A stretch of DNA of 64,000 nucleotides, from contig JABTUQ010000004.1 in NCBI GenBank assembly GCA_015075225.1, positions 1 through 64,000 of the forward strand. Direction: 5' to 3'. This document shows positions 29,657-38,079 of this stretch, one piece after another (within the stretch, counting starts at the first letter, position 1; each line of letters starts with the position of its first letter). The notes under the pieces were generated by a model. The model saw only the letters and a list, made by a program, of their open reading frames with translations. It had not been told where the DNA came from and did no database searches. This stretch comes from Burkholderiales bacterium. GTDB taxonomy: Bacteria; Pseudomonadota; Gammaproteobacteria; Burkholderiales; Nitrosomonadaceae. A program made the translations under genes and the position numbers.

Positions 29657-29760
29657 CGGCAGAGAAGGAGTCCTGCGGACTCCGCGCCATCCATCCTCGA
29701 CCTGAACGCCGGGGCTTTCCGCGCTAACTGGTAAAACAGGCAGGTAAATGTTGCGTGGGG

Positions 29761-30711
29761 TCAGATCTGATTGGCCAGAAACAATTCCTGTCCCAGTGTG
29801 GCACGCTCTGCTGCTGAAGCAGGAATGTTCTCCAGTTTTGCTATTTTTTCCAGCAAACGGCTCATCCCCCTGCGATTGGCAATCTGGATGGATAAACCGG
29901 GGCGCGCATTGAGCTCCAGCACCAGCGGGCCCAGTTCCCGGTCAAGTACGACATCCACACCCAGATACCCCAGCCCCACCAGATCGTGGCATTGTGCTGC
30001 CAGTGTCAGCAATTTATGCCAGTGCGGAATTTCCAGTCCGCTGATGGTCGCACCTGTATCCGGGTGCTGTTCGATTGGAAAATTCTGCCAGATGGCATGG
30101 GTTGTACGGCCTGTCACCAGATCAATGCCGGCACCGACTGCGCCTTGATGCAGATTGGCCTTGCCATCCGACATGCGAGTCGGCAAGCGCACCATGCAGG
30201 CAACCGGAATTCCCCTGAACACGATGGTGCGAATATCCGGCACGCCACGATAGGAAACTGCTTCGAACAGCGGATCAAACTTGACCCGGTATTCAATTAG
30301 CGCCTGATCAGGTTGTCCGCCCAGGCTGTAAAGGCCGCTGAGTACGTTGGACAGGTGGTATTCGATGTCTTCTTCGGTCAGCAGATCGCCATTGCTTTGC
30401 CGGTAGCGGTTGTTGAGCCTCCCGGTAATGACACAGATACCGCTTCCACCCGAACCATGCGCCGGTTTGATCACAAAATCCTCATGATCCTTGACGATTT
30501 CCGGAAAATTGGCGACATCATGCTGAATCTCGATCACGCCATACAGCTCGGGCACGGCAATGCCGGATGCCAGCGCCAGGTATTTGGTCCGCAGCTTGTC
30601 GTCCACCAGCGGATACAGCGAACGCTTGTTGTAGCGCAGGATGAAATCAGCATTGCGCTGATTCATCCCCATGACGCCGCTCTTCTTTAGCTTTTCAAAA
30701 AATCCGAACAT
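29761..30711 (-). CDS. RimK-like ATP-grasp ligase (alpha-L-glutamate ligase-related)
   Basis: A 316-residue ATP-grasp protein. FVIKPAHGSGGSGICVI is the nucleotide-binding segment. YRVKFDPLFEAVSYRGVPDI and GLGYLGVDVVLDRELGPLVL with ELNARPGLSIQIANRRG give the metal-binding Asp, Glu and Asn residues. Relatives add amino acids (often Glu) to a carboxyl group of a peptide or protein. The ATG at 30709-30711 is chosen since it lies 4 bases after the stop of the upstream membrane-protein gene. Together with the two genes before it, it forms a known three-gene module; its substrate is not known to me. Confidence 0.85.
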   Translation of the reverse strand: MFGFFEKLKKSGVMGMNQRNADFILRYNKRSLYPLVDDKLRTKYLALASGIAVPELYGVIEIQHDVANFPEIVKDHEDFVIKPAHGSGGSGICVITGRLNNRYRQSNGDLLTEEDIEYHLSNVLSGLYSLGGQPDQALIEYRVKFDPLFEAVSYRGVPDIRTIVFRGIPVACMVRLPTRMSDGKANLHQGAVGAGIDLVTGRTTHAIWQNFPIEQHPDTGATISGLEIPHWHKLLTLAAQCHDLVGLGYLGVDVVLDRELGPLVLELNARPGLSIQIANRRGMSRLLEKIAKLENIPASAAERATLGQELFLANQI

Positions 30712-30715
30712 GGTG

Positions 30716-32248
30716 TTATGGCTTGTTGCGCGCAAATGCACGGAAACGCCAGAGCTCCATCAGCCGGTAACCCGAATAGCGGCCCAGCAACAGGATGGCC
30801 GCCAGCACCACCAGCAACAACTCCGGAAACACAAAAAACATATACTGGAATTCACCGATATTCATGGCGAGGTATCCCATTACTGCCACCAGAAGACTGC
30901 CCGATACCTGCTTGAATGCTTCCGCCGGCCCGGCTTCCTCCCAGGTGAGCGACATACGCTCGATCGTCATGGTCATGATCACCATCGGGAACAGCGCCAC
31001 GGACAGCCCCATCTCAAACCCGAGCTTGTGCATGATGACACTCACCCCCGCCATCAACAGCACAACCATGGTCAGCACCGCTGCCAACCGGGGAACCAGC
31101 AGCAGCTTCAGCTGCTCGACATAGGCACGCAGCAACATCCCGAGCCCCACAATCAGACTAAACAGGAGCAGCCCCCAGAACAATTCGGTTTCGCGAAACG
31201 CCAGCGCAATCAGAATGGGCATGAACGTACCAAAAGTACGTATGCCGATGATGTTGCGCATGAACACAACGACCAGCGCCCCCAGCGGCACCATCAGCAG
31301 CACCTTGTACACATTCTGGGTATGCACTGGCAGGGAATACAGCGAAAATTCCATCAGATGCGAACCTTTTTCCGCTGAGCGGAATCCGGCAATGTTGACG
31401 GTCTCCTGCAACGTCCTGCCCACCGAATACTGGATGCCGGATTCGGAAGCGCCTTCTATCGAGAAAATACGGTCGTCATCAATCTGCCAGATAATGAAAT
31501 CCGCTGGCAAACCTTCCCGGCCATCCTTGATATTGAGCGTGCGCCACTGCTCACCGTCATAAACCTGCAGAAAATGCTCCAGATCCGTGTATTCCTTGTT
31601 GTCCTGCAAACGCAAGCCACGAACGACACGGGAAGGGATACGGGCACCCGCCAGAATCCAGTTCAGGCTTTTGGCCAGATTGCGTGTCCGGCTGACATGC
31701 TTCATCAGCAACTTCAAATCCGGTACGGATACGGCAGTGTTCAACTGCTCGATCACCCGCTGCGCGAAAGAAACGGTATCGGCAGACTGCTGGCGCGCCT
31801 TGTCCAGCACGCTCCGGATCACCGGCGCCAGATCCTCGGGATATTCGGGCGGTTTTGGATACACCGGTGCAGCCTCCTGTTTCTGCACAGTCTCCCCGTT
31901 TTCGAACAGCACCACCCGGTAAAACAACAACTGCTTGCCCTCCGCCCTGCGCTTGGCCCAGCGTGCAATGCGGCCGGTACTATCCTGCTCGATCGCCAGA
32001 CCGTAATCCGCGCTGACAAAATCTTCGTCAAGAATCGAATACCCGGCCGGATTGAAAAGCAGCGGCAAGGTGACTTTAATTGCGCTATCCGGCTTGGCAC
32101 GGAAGCTAACACGGGCTTCGATATTCCAGACCTGCGCCTGCTCGGACGCCGTCAACGGCAAGCCAATCACGTTCACCTTGTAATAGGCCAACCCCAGTCC
32201 CACGAGGCACAGGATAAAAGACAGCAAATACAGATGCAGTTTTCTCAT
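30716..32248 (-). CDS. Inactive transglutaminase fused to seven TM helices (UUP1-type)
   Basis: A 510-residue inner-membrane protein. An N-terminal TM helix (about 5-24) is followed by a large periplasmic domain of transglutaminase fold without an obvious catalytic Cys-His-Asp set (RTRNLAKSLNWILAGARIPS, then TDLEHFLQVYDGEQWRTLNI). The C-terminal half has seven hydrophobic segments (about 320-495, including VYKVLLMVPLGALVVVFMRN). It overlaps the protease gene by 4 bases (ATGA), which suggests translational coupling. In this type of module it may present a peptide to the neighbours. Function is inferred from family context, not shown here. Confidence 0.85.
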   Translation of the reverse strand: MRKLHLYLLSFILCLVGLGLAYYKVNVIGLPLTASEQAQVWNIEARVSFRAKPDSAIKVTLPLLFNPAGYSILDEDFVSADYGLAIEQDSTGRIARWAKRRAEGKQLLFYRVVLFENGETVQKQEAAPVYPKPPEYPEDLAPVIRSVLDKARQQSADTVSFAQRVIEQLNTAVSVPDLKLLMKHVSRTRNLAKSLNWILAGARIPSRVVRGLRLQDNKEYTDLEHFLQVYDGEQWRTLNIKDGREGLPADFIIWQIDDDRIFSIEGASESGIQYSVGRTLQETVNIAGFRSAEKGSHLMEFSLYSLPVHTQNVYKVLLMVPLGALVVVFMRNIIGIRTFGTFMPILIALAFRETELFWGLLLFSLIVGLGMLLRAYVEQLKLLLVPRLAAVLTMVVLLMAGVSVIMHKLGFEMGLSVALFPMVIMTMTIERMSLTWEEAGPAEAFKQVSGSLLVAVMGYLAMNIGEFQYMFFVFPELLLVVLAAILLLGRYSGYRLMELWRFRAFARNKP

Positions 32249-32829
32249 TCGGATTTTCCGGAATCAGTGGGTTCGCCACCTTTCTTTTTTTTCTTGGTAT
32301 GGCCGCACACCGCCCTGGTGAGATAAGCGCGCGCCGGATCAACCACTACATAACCGGCCAGCGCCTTGCGCCCGAGCAACACCGGGTAATTCAGCGCGCG
32401 GCGGTCAATCAGATCGAATTCGGTTTCCCGGACCTCATCGGCCAGACAAATCTCCATGGCAATCACCGGGCGCTCCTGCGAAGGACCATCATGCTGTTTG
32501 ATTTTCACCATCCGCACCAGCGGGCGCTCGATTTCAACGAAACGTCCGCCTTTATCCTTCCTGAAATCAAACGTAAATTTGACCCATGTCTTGCCATTTT
32601 TCCTGAACACATTGATATCGCGTGCGCTCAAGGAAGACGTATTGGCGCCGGTATCAATCCGCGCAGGCGTCTTGATTCCCCAGGGCTCCAGGCGGACAAA
32701 CTCCACCCAGCCAACGGTTTTCAGAGGCTCCTGGGAATCCGTGCTTTTTTCTGCCAAAGCCGTGCCACCTGGCACCAGCAACCATAAAACCATAACGGGG
32801 ATGAACAACAACAGTCTGATTAAGCGCAT
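32245..32829 (-). CDS. Retropepsin-like aspartic protease (ATP-grasp module partner)
   Basis: A 194-residue secreted or periplasmic protein with an N-terminal signal (LLLFIPVMVLWLLVPGGTALA). The single aspartic-protease motif is RIDTGANTSSLSARDI (DTGA), the form seen in retropepsin-like homodimers. LNYPVLLGRKALAGYVVVD is the second family segment with a conserved LGR. The C-terminus ends in a Lys run, KKKKKGG. First gene of the protease, 7TM, ATP-grasp operon, so it probably processes or removes a tag or substrate handled by the others. Sometimes annotated as an ATP-dependent zinc protease, for which I see no sequence support. Confidence 0.82.
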   Translation of the reverse strand: MRLIRLLLFIPVMVLWLLVPGGTALAEKSTDSQEPLKTVGWVEFVRLEPWGIKTPARIDTGANTSSLSARDINVFRKNGKTWVKFTFDFRKDKGGRFVEIERPLVRMVKIKQHDGPSQERPVIAMEICLADEVRETEFDLIDRRALNYPVLLGRKALAGYVVVDPARAYLTRAVCGHTKKKKKGGEPTDSGKSE

Positions 32830-32939
32830 GGATTTTCTGTAGTCATCAAAAAAATCATTCCAGAGGCGGATAACGCTACCGGAGAAAGGCAGGGCCGTTC
32901 AACAGCCACACAAATTGAAATTGGTAATCAGGAATCAAA

Positions 32940-33013
32940 TGGAGCGGGTGAAGGGAATCGAACCCTCGTATGCAGCTTGGGAAGCTACCGTTCTACCATT
33001 GAACTACACCCGC
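32940..33013 (-). tRNA. tRNA-Gly(CCC)
   Basis: A 74-base minus-strand tRNA with acceptor GCGGGTG, D-arm GTTCAATGGTAGAAC, anticodon loop TTCCCAA (anticodon CCC, reading GGG), T-loop TTCGATT and an encoded CCA (32940-32942). It resembles E. coli glyU closely. It sits between the protease module and the accessory region, but its 3' end faces away from that region. Confidence 0.95.
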
Positions 33014-33232
33014 CTGTTTATGGAACCAGTGAGCCACATCCGCAAGGCTTGCAAAACCTGCACCGGCAACCATCAAAAACCATAAAACAATGCAGGGCGA
33101 TTATAACAAGACATTTTCCGGCTTGAACCGTTTTCGAGGCACCATCAACCAGATTGAAAACAAGGATAAAATGCACACCTTCCATGACAAAGGCAAAAGC
33201 GGCCTCCGTCCGGCAAACCACACCCGCACGAC

Positions 33233-36004
33233 ATGAACGCAGTAGAAATCGAACAAGCCATTACCAGCCTGGCCAATGCAGCCTTTGACCATGAAAATTT
33301 CCCCTATGATTTTCTGGCTGCTTTCGGCAACAAGGACACCACACTCAAGCGCCTGCGCGCGGGCGTATCGAACAAATCCGATCTCGGTGGAGTGTTGCAA
33401 ACCAGCAACATCCACATCGCAGTGGCCCCACCGGGAGCAGTCACAACAACACTGACAGCGCTCAGAGCCAGCCCCGCCACCACCCGTTACAAGGCCAAAT
33501 TCATTCTGGCAACCGATGGCGAAACCCTCGAAGCCGAAGAACTGGACAGCGGAGACACCATCGCCTGCGCCTACCCGGATTTCCCCGACCACTTCGGCTT
33601 CTTTCTGCCGCTGGCGGGTATTTCCATCGTCCGGCAAATCCGCGATAACGCTTTCGACATCCGCGCCACCAGCCGCCTCAACCGCCTGTATATCGAACTG
33701 CTAAAAGATAATCCTGACTGGGGCAATGCCGAACGCCGCCCGGAAATGAATCACTTCATGGCACGGCTGATCTTCTGCTTTTTTGCCGAAGATACCGACA
33801 TTTTCCACAGCAGCGGCCTCTTTACTGCCACTCTCGAACAGATGAGCGCGCGCGATGCCAGCAACACCCACGCTGTTATCAGCGAAATCTTCCGCGCCAT
33901 GAACACCGCCATCGACCAGCGCAGCCAGGCCAGCCTGCCACGCTGGGCGGACATCTTCCCTTACGTCAATGGTGGCCTGTTTTCCGGCAACGTAGCCGTG
34001 CCGCGCTTTTCCAGAATCGCTCGCAGCTACCTGTTGCACATCGGCCAGCTCGACTGGACCCAAATCAACCCGGACATCTTCGGCTCCATGATCCAGGCCG
34101 TGGCCGACGACGAAGAACGCGGCGCACTCGGCATGCACTACACCAGCGTGCCCAACATCCTCAAAGTGCTCAACCCGCTGTTTCTGGATGATTTGCGCGA
34201 AAAACTGACCGAGGCGGGTGACAACAAGCTCAAACTGCTCAATTTGCGCAAGCGCCTCGCCCGCATTCGCGTATTTGATCCGGCGTGTGGTAGTGGTAAT
34301 TTTCTGGTGATTGCCTACAAACAACTGCGCGAAATTGAACACACCATCAACGAACGCCGCGATGAAAAAGGCCAGAAATCCGAAATTCCACTCACCAATT
34401 TTCGCGGTATCGAACTGCGCGATTTCCCCGCCGAAATCGCCCGCCTCGCCCTCATCATCGCCGAATACCAGTGCAATGTTCGTTACCTCGGGCAGCGGGA
34501 AGCACTGGCGGTTTTCCTGCCGTTGAGTCAGGACAACTGGATCACCTGCGGCAACGCCCTGCGGCTGGACTGGCTCAGTATCTGCCCGCCCACCGGCACC
34601 GGCATGAAACTGCAAGGCGATGATCTGTTTGCCGCCCCGCCAGAACACACACCCATTGATTTTGAAAACGAAGGCGGAGAAACCTACATCTGCGGCAACC
34701 CGCCGTATCTGGGCAGCACCTGGCAAAGCGCCGAACAAAAAGCTGAACTACAAACGCTGTTTGAGGGCCGTGCTAAAAACTGGAAGTCGCTGGATTATGT
34801 GGCGGGCTGGTTGATCAAGGCAGCGGATTATTGTCGCTATACGCCCGCCATGGCCGCCTTTGTTTCCACCAACTCCATTTGCCAGGGCCAGCAAGTCCCC
34901 ATCCTCTGGCCGCTGATCTTCGCCCAGGGTAGCCAGATTGCCTTTGCCCACACCAGTTTCAAATGGGCCAACCTGGCCGCGCATAACGCCGGGGTGACGG
35001 TGGCGATCATCGGCATCAGCAATCAGCCGTGCACCCCGCGCCGTCTGTTTGCGCTGGATAACGCGGGCGAAACCATGGAACGCCAATGCGAATACATCAA
35101 CGCCTATCTGGTGGCCGGGGCGGATGTGATCGTGGAAAAGGCAGTGCGCCCTTTATGCGGACAAACAGAAATGAGTTTCGGCAACAAACCCGTGGACGGT
35201 GGCCATTTGCTGCTGTCGCACGATGAAGTGCAAGCCTTGGGGCTGAACGCCGCCCAGCACGCTCGTTTCATTCGCCGTATCTACGGCTCGGCCGAGTTTA
35301 TTCGTGGATTAGAACGCTATTGCCTGTGGATTGAAGATGCACATCTGGAAGAAGCGCAAGCCATTCCCGCCATAGCTCAACGTATCGAGGGCGTACGTGC
35401 TATGCGCCTGCAAAGCCGCGACAAAGGCGCCAATGACATGGCGACACGGGCACATCAGTTCCGGGAGATGTATTCTGGGGTGCAATCAACTATTATCGTC
35501 CCTCGCGTTTCCTCCGAATCACGTAAATATTTGCCTTGCGGTTATGAATCTGTCGGAACCATTGTTGCAGATGCAGCCTTCGCCCTCTACGACGCGCCCC
35601 TCTGGAACATGGCCCTTATCGCCAGCCGCCTGCATCTGATCTGGATCGCCACCGTCTGCGGCAAGCTGAAAACCGATTTTCGCTACTCCAACACCCTCGG
35701 CTGGAATACGTTTCCCGTACCCACCCTGACCGAGAAAAACAAGACTGATCTCACCCGCTGCGCCGAGAACATCCTGCTCGCCCGCGAAGCCCACTTCCCC
35801 GCCACCATCGCCGATCTCTACAACCCGGACACCATGCCAGACAACCTGCGCGCCGCCCACGACCACAACGACGAAGTGCTGGAACGCATCTACCTCGGCC
35901 GCCGCTTCAAAAACGACACCGAACGGCTGGAAAAACTGTTTGACCTGTATACCAAAATGACTGTCAAACAGAACAAAAAAACAACTTCACCGGCGGTTGA
36001 TTGA
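33233..36004 (+). CDS. Class I adenine DNA methyltransferase of the MmeI-like type, no visible nuclease lobe
   Basis: A 923-residue protein. The SAM-binding motif DPACGSGNF is at residues 349-357 and the catalytic NPPY is at 489-492, the N6-adenine methyltransferase order. A C-terminal region (LYNPDTMPDNLRAAHDHNDE, then FKNDTERLEKLFDLYTKMT) matches MmeI/type IIL enzymes, preceded by a probable target-recognition region (about 620-830). MmeI proteins have an N-terminal PD-(D/E)xK nuclease; here the first 300 residues (with RYKAKFILATDGETLEAEEL) show no recognisable D-E-x-K set. It may therefore be modification-only and rely on a nuclease in trans, such as the GIY-YIG protein 5.3 kb downstream. 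That link is inference. No clear ribosome site precedes the ATG. Confidence 0.85.
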   Translation: MNAVEIEQAITSLANAAFDHENFPYDFLAAFGNKDTTLKRLRAGVSNKSDLGGVLQTSNIHIAVAPPGAVTTTLTALRASPATTRYKAKFILATDGETLEAEELDSGDTIACAYPDFPDHFGFFLPLAGISIVRQIRDNAFDIRATSRLNRLYIELLKDNPDWGNAERRPEMNHFMARLIFCFFAEDTDIFHSSGLFTATLEQMSARDASNTHAVISEIFRAMNTAIDQRSQASLPRWADIFPYVNGGLFSGNVAVPRFSRIARSYLLHIGQLDWTQINPDIFGSMIQAVADDEERGALGMHYTSVPNILKVLNPLFLDDLREKLTEAGDNKLKLLNLRKRLARIRVFDPACGSGNFLVIAYKQLREIEHTINERRDEKGQKSEIPLTNFRGIELRDFPAEIARLALIIAEYQCNVRYLGQREALAVFLPLSQDNWITCGNALRLDWLSICPPTGTGMKLQGDDLFAAPPEHTPIDFENEGGETYICGNPPYLGSTWQSAEQKAELQTLFEGRAKNWKSLDYVAGWLIKAADYCRYTPAMAAFVSTNSICQGQQVPILWPLIFAQGSQIAFAHTSFKWANLAAHNAGVTVAIIGISNQPCTPRRLFALDNAGETMERQCEYINAYLVAGADVIVEKAVRPLCGQTEMSFGNKPVDGGHLLLSHDEVQALGLNAAQHARFIRRIYGSAEFIRGLERYCLWIEDAHLEEAQAIPAIAQRIEGVRAMRLQSRDKGANDMATRAHQFREMYSGVQSTIIVPRVSSESRKYLPCGYESVGTIVADAAFALYDAPLWNMALIASRLHLIWIATVCGKLKTDFRYSNTLGWNTFPVPTLTEKNKTDLTRCAENILLAREAHFPATIADLYNPDTMPDNLRAAHDHNDEVLERIYLGRRFKNDTERLEKLFDLYTKMTVKQNKKTTSPAVD

Positions 36005-36145
36005 TGGAATCATGCGCTGCATCATCGTGGCCTGTACCGAAAGCAGGAATACGGATATCCGGGTGACTATTCGGGCAGGAAGAAGGAATTTTTGCGTTTG
36101 AAGATCCATCGCCGAATACACTTGGTACAACCGCTATAGACAAAA

Positions 36146-36721
36146 ATGACAAGAAAGAACCCAAAGGGTAACGAAGCTCCCACCTACGGAGAAGCAGATT
36201 TGCCCAATAAAAAAATTATTATTATCGCTGGCCCCAACGGCGCCGGAAAAACCACCTTTGCACGTTCCTTTTTACCTGCCGAGGCCGGATTGCTACGTTT
36301 TATCAATGCCGATTTAATTGCAGCCGGGCTATCGCCCTTTATACCGGAAGCAGCTGCCATCAAAGCCGGACGGCTAATGCTGGAAGAAATCCGGCAATGT
36401 GTGCAACAAGGTGAAAGTTTTGCTCTGGAGACGACTCTTTCTGGCCTGGGTTATTTGCAGCATATCGAGCAGTGGCGCTTGCTGGGCTATCAGGTAAGCT
36501 TGTTTTTCCTGAGCTTGCCCGATGCAGAAACGGCGATTGCCCGTGTGGCCGAACGAGTACGGCAGGGTGGTCATGATATTCCCGAGCCTGTCATTCGCCG
36601 CCGTTTCACAGCAGGCAAACGAAATTTTATCCAGCGTTACCGCAATCAGGTGAGCGACTGGGCACTTTACGACAATGCTGGCAATATGCCTATATTGCTG
36701 GAATGGGGAGAAAACACATGA
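36146..36721 (+). CDS. Zeta-toxin-like P-loop kinase
   Basis: A protein of up to 191 residues with Walker A GPNGAGKT at 29-36, followed by INADLIAAGLSPF, FALETTLSG and a VIRRRFTAGKRNFIQRY segment. These match the zeta-toxin/PezT-like family, whose members phosphorylate UDP-sugar or other small substrates and act as toxins or regulators. The first ATG at 36146 lacks a ribosome site; a TTG at 36200 (LPNKKIIII) sits seven bases after GGAGA and gives the short N-terminus usual in relatives, so it may be the real start. The next gene overlaps it (ATGA), as in a TA pair with the partner second. Toxicity is inferred. Confidence 0.8.
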   Translation: MTRKNPKGNEAPTYGEADLPNKKIIIIAGPNGAGKTTFARSFLPAEAGLLRFINADLIAAGLSPFIPEAAAIKAGRLMLEEIRQCVQQGESFALETTLSGLGYLQHIEQWRLLGYQVSLFFLSLPDAETAIARVAERVRQGGHDIPEPVIRRRFTAGKRNFIQRYRNQVSDWALYDNAGNMPILLEWGENT

Positions 36722-36912
36722 ACAAACCCGATATTTCACAAGCCAGAAATCCGGATCTCCGTGCCTCACTGATCGCCCTGCAGCGTGCGGCAGAAATGGC
36801 ACGCCAAACGGCGATACAAACCAATACCGCCATCGTGCTGATACAGGATGGTAAATTGGTAAAAATTACCGCACAGCAATTGCGGGAGATGGCGTGTATG
36901 GACAACGCCTGA
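36718..36912 (+). CDS. Small partner of the zeta-like kinase, putative antitoxin
   Basis: A 64-residue protein starting MNKPDISQARNPDLRASLIA. It shows an Ala-rich amphipathic stretch (LQRAAEMARQTAIQTNTAIV) then a short LIQDGKLVKITAQQLREM end. Its ATG overlaps the kinase TGA (ATGA), so translation is coupled. Small proteins with this N-terminal pattern often follow kinases of this kind, but I know of no assigned name. An antitoxin role is suggested only by size, coupling and position. A longer reading from 36703 exists but is less likely. Confidence 0.6.
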   Translation: MNKPDISQARNPDLRASLIALQRAAEMARQTAIQTNTAIVLIQDGKLVKITAQQLREMACMDNA

Positions 36913-37184
36913 ATGGCAAGTACCAAGTGGTGACTTCTGGGCAATCTTCCACTTTGCCTTCCCAAATGTACACCAGCGACGACGGCCACGCCAGCTTCAT
37001 CTTCGGATAGAGGGCGACAGTATCTGGCTGGATCAGCTGAAATTTCGAGCTGTTCCAGACCGCCAAACAGAACATTTCTCTGCATGCAAAAAATATCTTT
37101 GAAGATAGGGAGTTACGTCAGGATTCAGTTTGAACCATGTTACACTTATATTTTCTAATATATTTTATTTGTATGAGGTGTGCC

Positions 37185-37412
37185 GTGTCGCAAATCACGC
37201 TTTATCTTGATGACGAAATCCAGACGCTGATTGAGCAGCGTGCCAAAGCCAGCGGACTTTCCAAAAGCCGTTGGGTGGCTGAATTCATTACCAAATATGC
37301 CGCGCAAGAATGGCCGCAGGACTGTCTGGAGCTGGCGGGGCGTTTTGCCGATTTTCCGCTGCGCGAAGAAACGCCCCCACTACCTGCTGATACATCGCGC
37401 CTGGAATTCTGA
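37185..37412 (+). CDS. Ribbon-helix-helix (CopG-like) antitoxin, VapB-type
   Basis: A 75-residue DNA-binding antitoxin. The GTG at 37185, six bases after GAGG, gives the family start MSQITLYLDDEIQTLIEQRA with KASGLSKSRWVAEFITKY (ribbon-helix-helix), and a C-terminal LAGRFADFPLREE that probably wraps the toxin. An ATG 12 bases upstream is possible, but relatives start at SQITLYLD. The upstream stretch is AT-rich and may hold the autoregulated promoter. It is followed nine bases later by the PIN toxin. Confidence 0.85.
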   Translation: MSQITLYLDDEIQTLIEQRAKASGLSKSRWVAEFITKYAAQEWPQDCLELAGRFADFPLREETPPLPADTSRLEF

Positions 37413-37421
37413 GCACCAAAC

Positions 37422-37826
37422 ATGCTGATTCTGGATAGTAATACCATCAGTTATTATTTTCGCGGAGATCCGCATGTGGTGCCGCATTTGCAGGTACAAC
37501 GTCCACAGGATGTAGCTGTACCCGCCATTGTGGAATACGAACTACGCTACGGCTTGCTGCGTTTGCCGCCCGACATTGCCGCGCCACGTCTGGCTGCGCT
37601 GACTACCCTGCTGCTGCCCATGCAAAAATTGCCTTTCGACAGCGAATGCGCCGACCATGCTGCACGCATTCGAGCAATGCTGGAGGCAGCAGGTAATCCT
37701 ATTGGGCCGCACGATATTCTGATTGCCGCCACAGCCTTGCGCCATGGCGCTGTGCTGATCACGCGCAACGTGCGTGAGTTTTCCCGGGTACCGGGTTTGC
37801 AATGGATAAACTGGCATGAGGATTGA
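37422..37826 (+). CDS. vapC: PIN-domain ribonuclease toxin, VapC-type
   Basis: A 134-residue PIN nuclease. The acidic residues expected at the metal site are visible: Asp5 in MLILDSNTISYYFRGD, Glu in VPAIVEYELRYGL, and Asp in IGPHDILIAATALRHGAVL. VapC toxins cleave tRNA or rRNA. It forms a standard pair with the RHH protein just before it. The motif LDSNTIS has Ser where the usual form is LDTN, a mild change that leaves Asp5 in place. Confidence 0.87.
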   Translation: MLILDSNTISYYFRGDPHVVPHLQVQRPQDVAVPAIVEYELRYGLLRLPPDIAAPRLAALTTLLLPMQKLPFDSECADHAARIRAMLEAAGNPIGPHDILIAATALRHGAVLITRNVREFSRVPGLQWINWHED

Positions 37827-37997
37827 GCCAATCCACACACAACAAACGCCATACCGGAGCAGAAGTACAAGAAGTGATCAATCACCTCACTGCATTAAGG
37901 AGAAGCCGATTTATTCCATCTTCATGACATGGTGACCCAGTTCCATTGCCATCCCGATTATTGACATACGAATTTCTTTAATGTCACAAATCCGCCG

Positions 37998-38061
37998 TTT
38001 TCTGAAATAAAACTTGTACGAACACCATTATTTGACATATGATTTCCGTTATTTCAGAAAA
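37998..38061. promoter_or_regulatory. Inverted repeat upstream of the Fic gene, putative operator
   Basis: TTTTCTGAAATAA (37998-38010) and TTATTTCAGAAAA (38049-38061) are perfect 13-base inverted repeats, 38 bases apart and ending about 19 bases before the Fic start. A direct near-repeat TTGACATAYGA occurs at 37961 and 38032. This may bind an autoregulator or form a hairpin in the message; no regulator was recognised next to it. Confidence 0.5.
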
Positions 38062-38079
38062 ACAGCATGTTTTTGATAT

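Larger units (their letters stand above)
28565..29725. mobile_element. Decayed IS605-type insertion sequence (IS200/IS605 family)
   Basis: A tnpB remnant on the minus strand and a tnpA remnant on the plus strand lie head to head, the arrangement of IS605. Both carry several frameshifts and tnpB also has an internal deletion, so the element cannot move by itself. The left boundary is set by eye just outside the hairpin region beyond the tnpB end, and the right near CCGGGGCTTTCCGCGC. No flanking target duplication is expected for this family. Exact ends need comparison with intact copies. Confidence 0.8.

Noticed and set aside
32940-33232. tRNA-Gly as integration site for the accessory region
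   Set aside because: The tRNA 3' end points away from the region and I found no duplicated tRNA end on the far side, nor an integrase gene.
33701-34738. Long minus-strand open frame of 345 codons inside the methyltransferase gene
   Set aside because: It mirrors the GC-rich codon pattern of the plus-strand gene, and the plus-strand product has clear motifs while this one has none.
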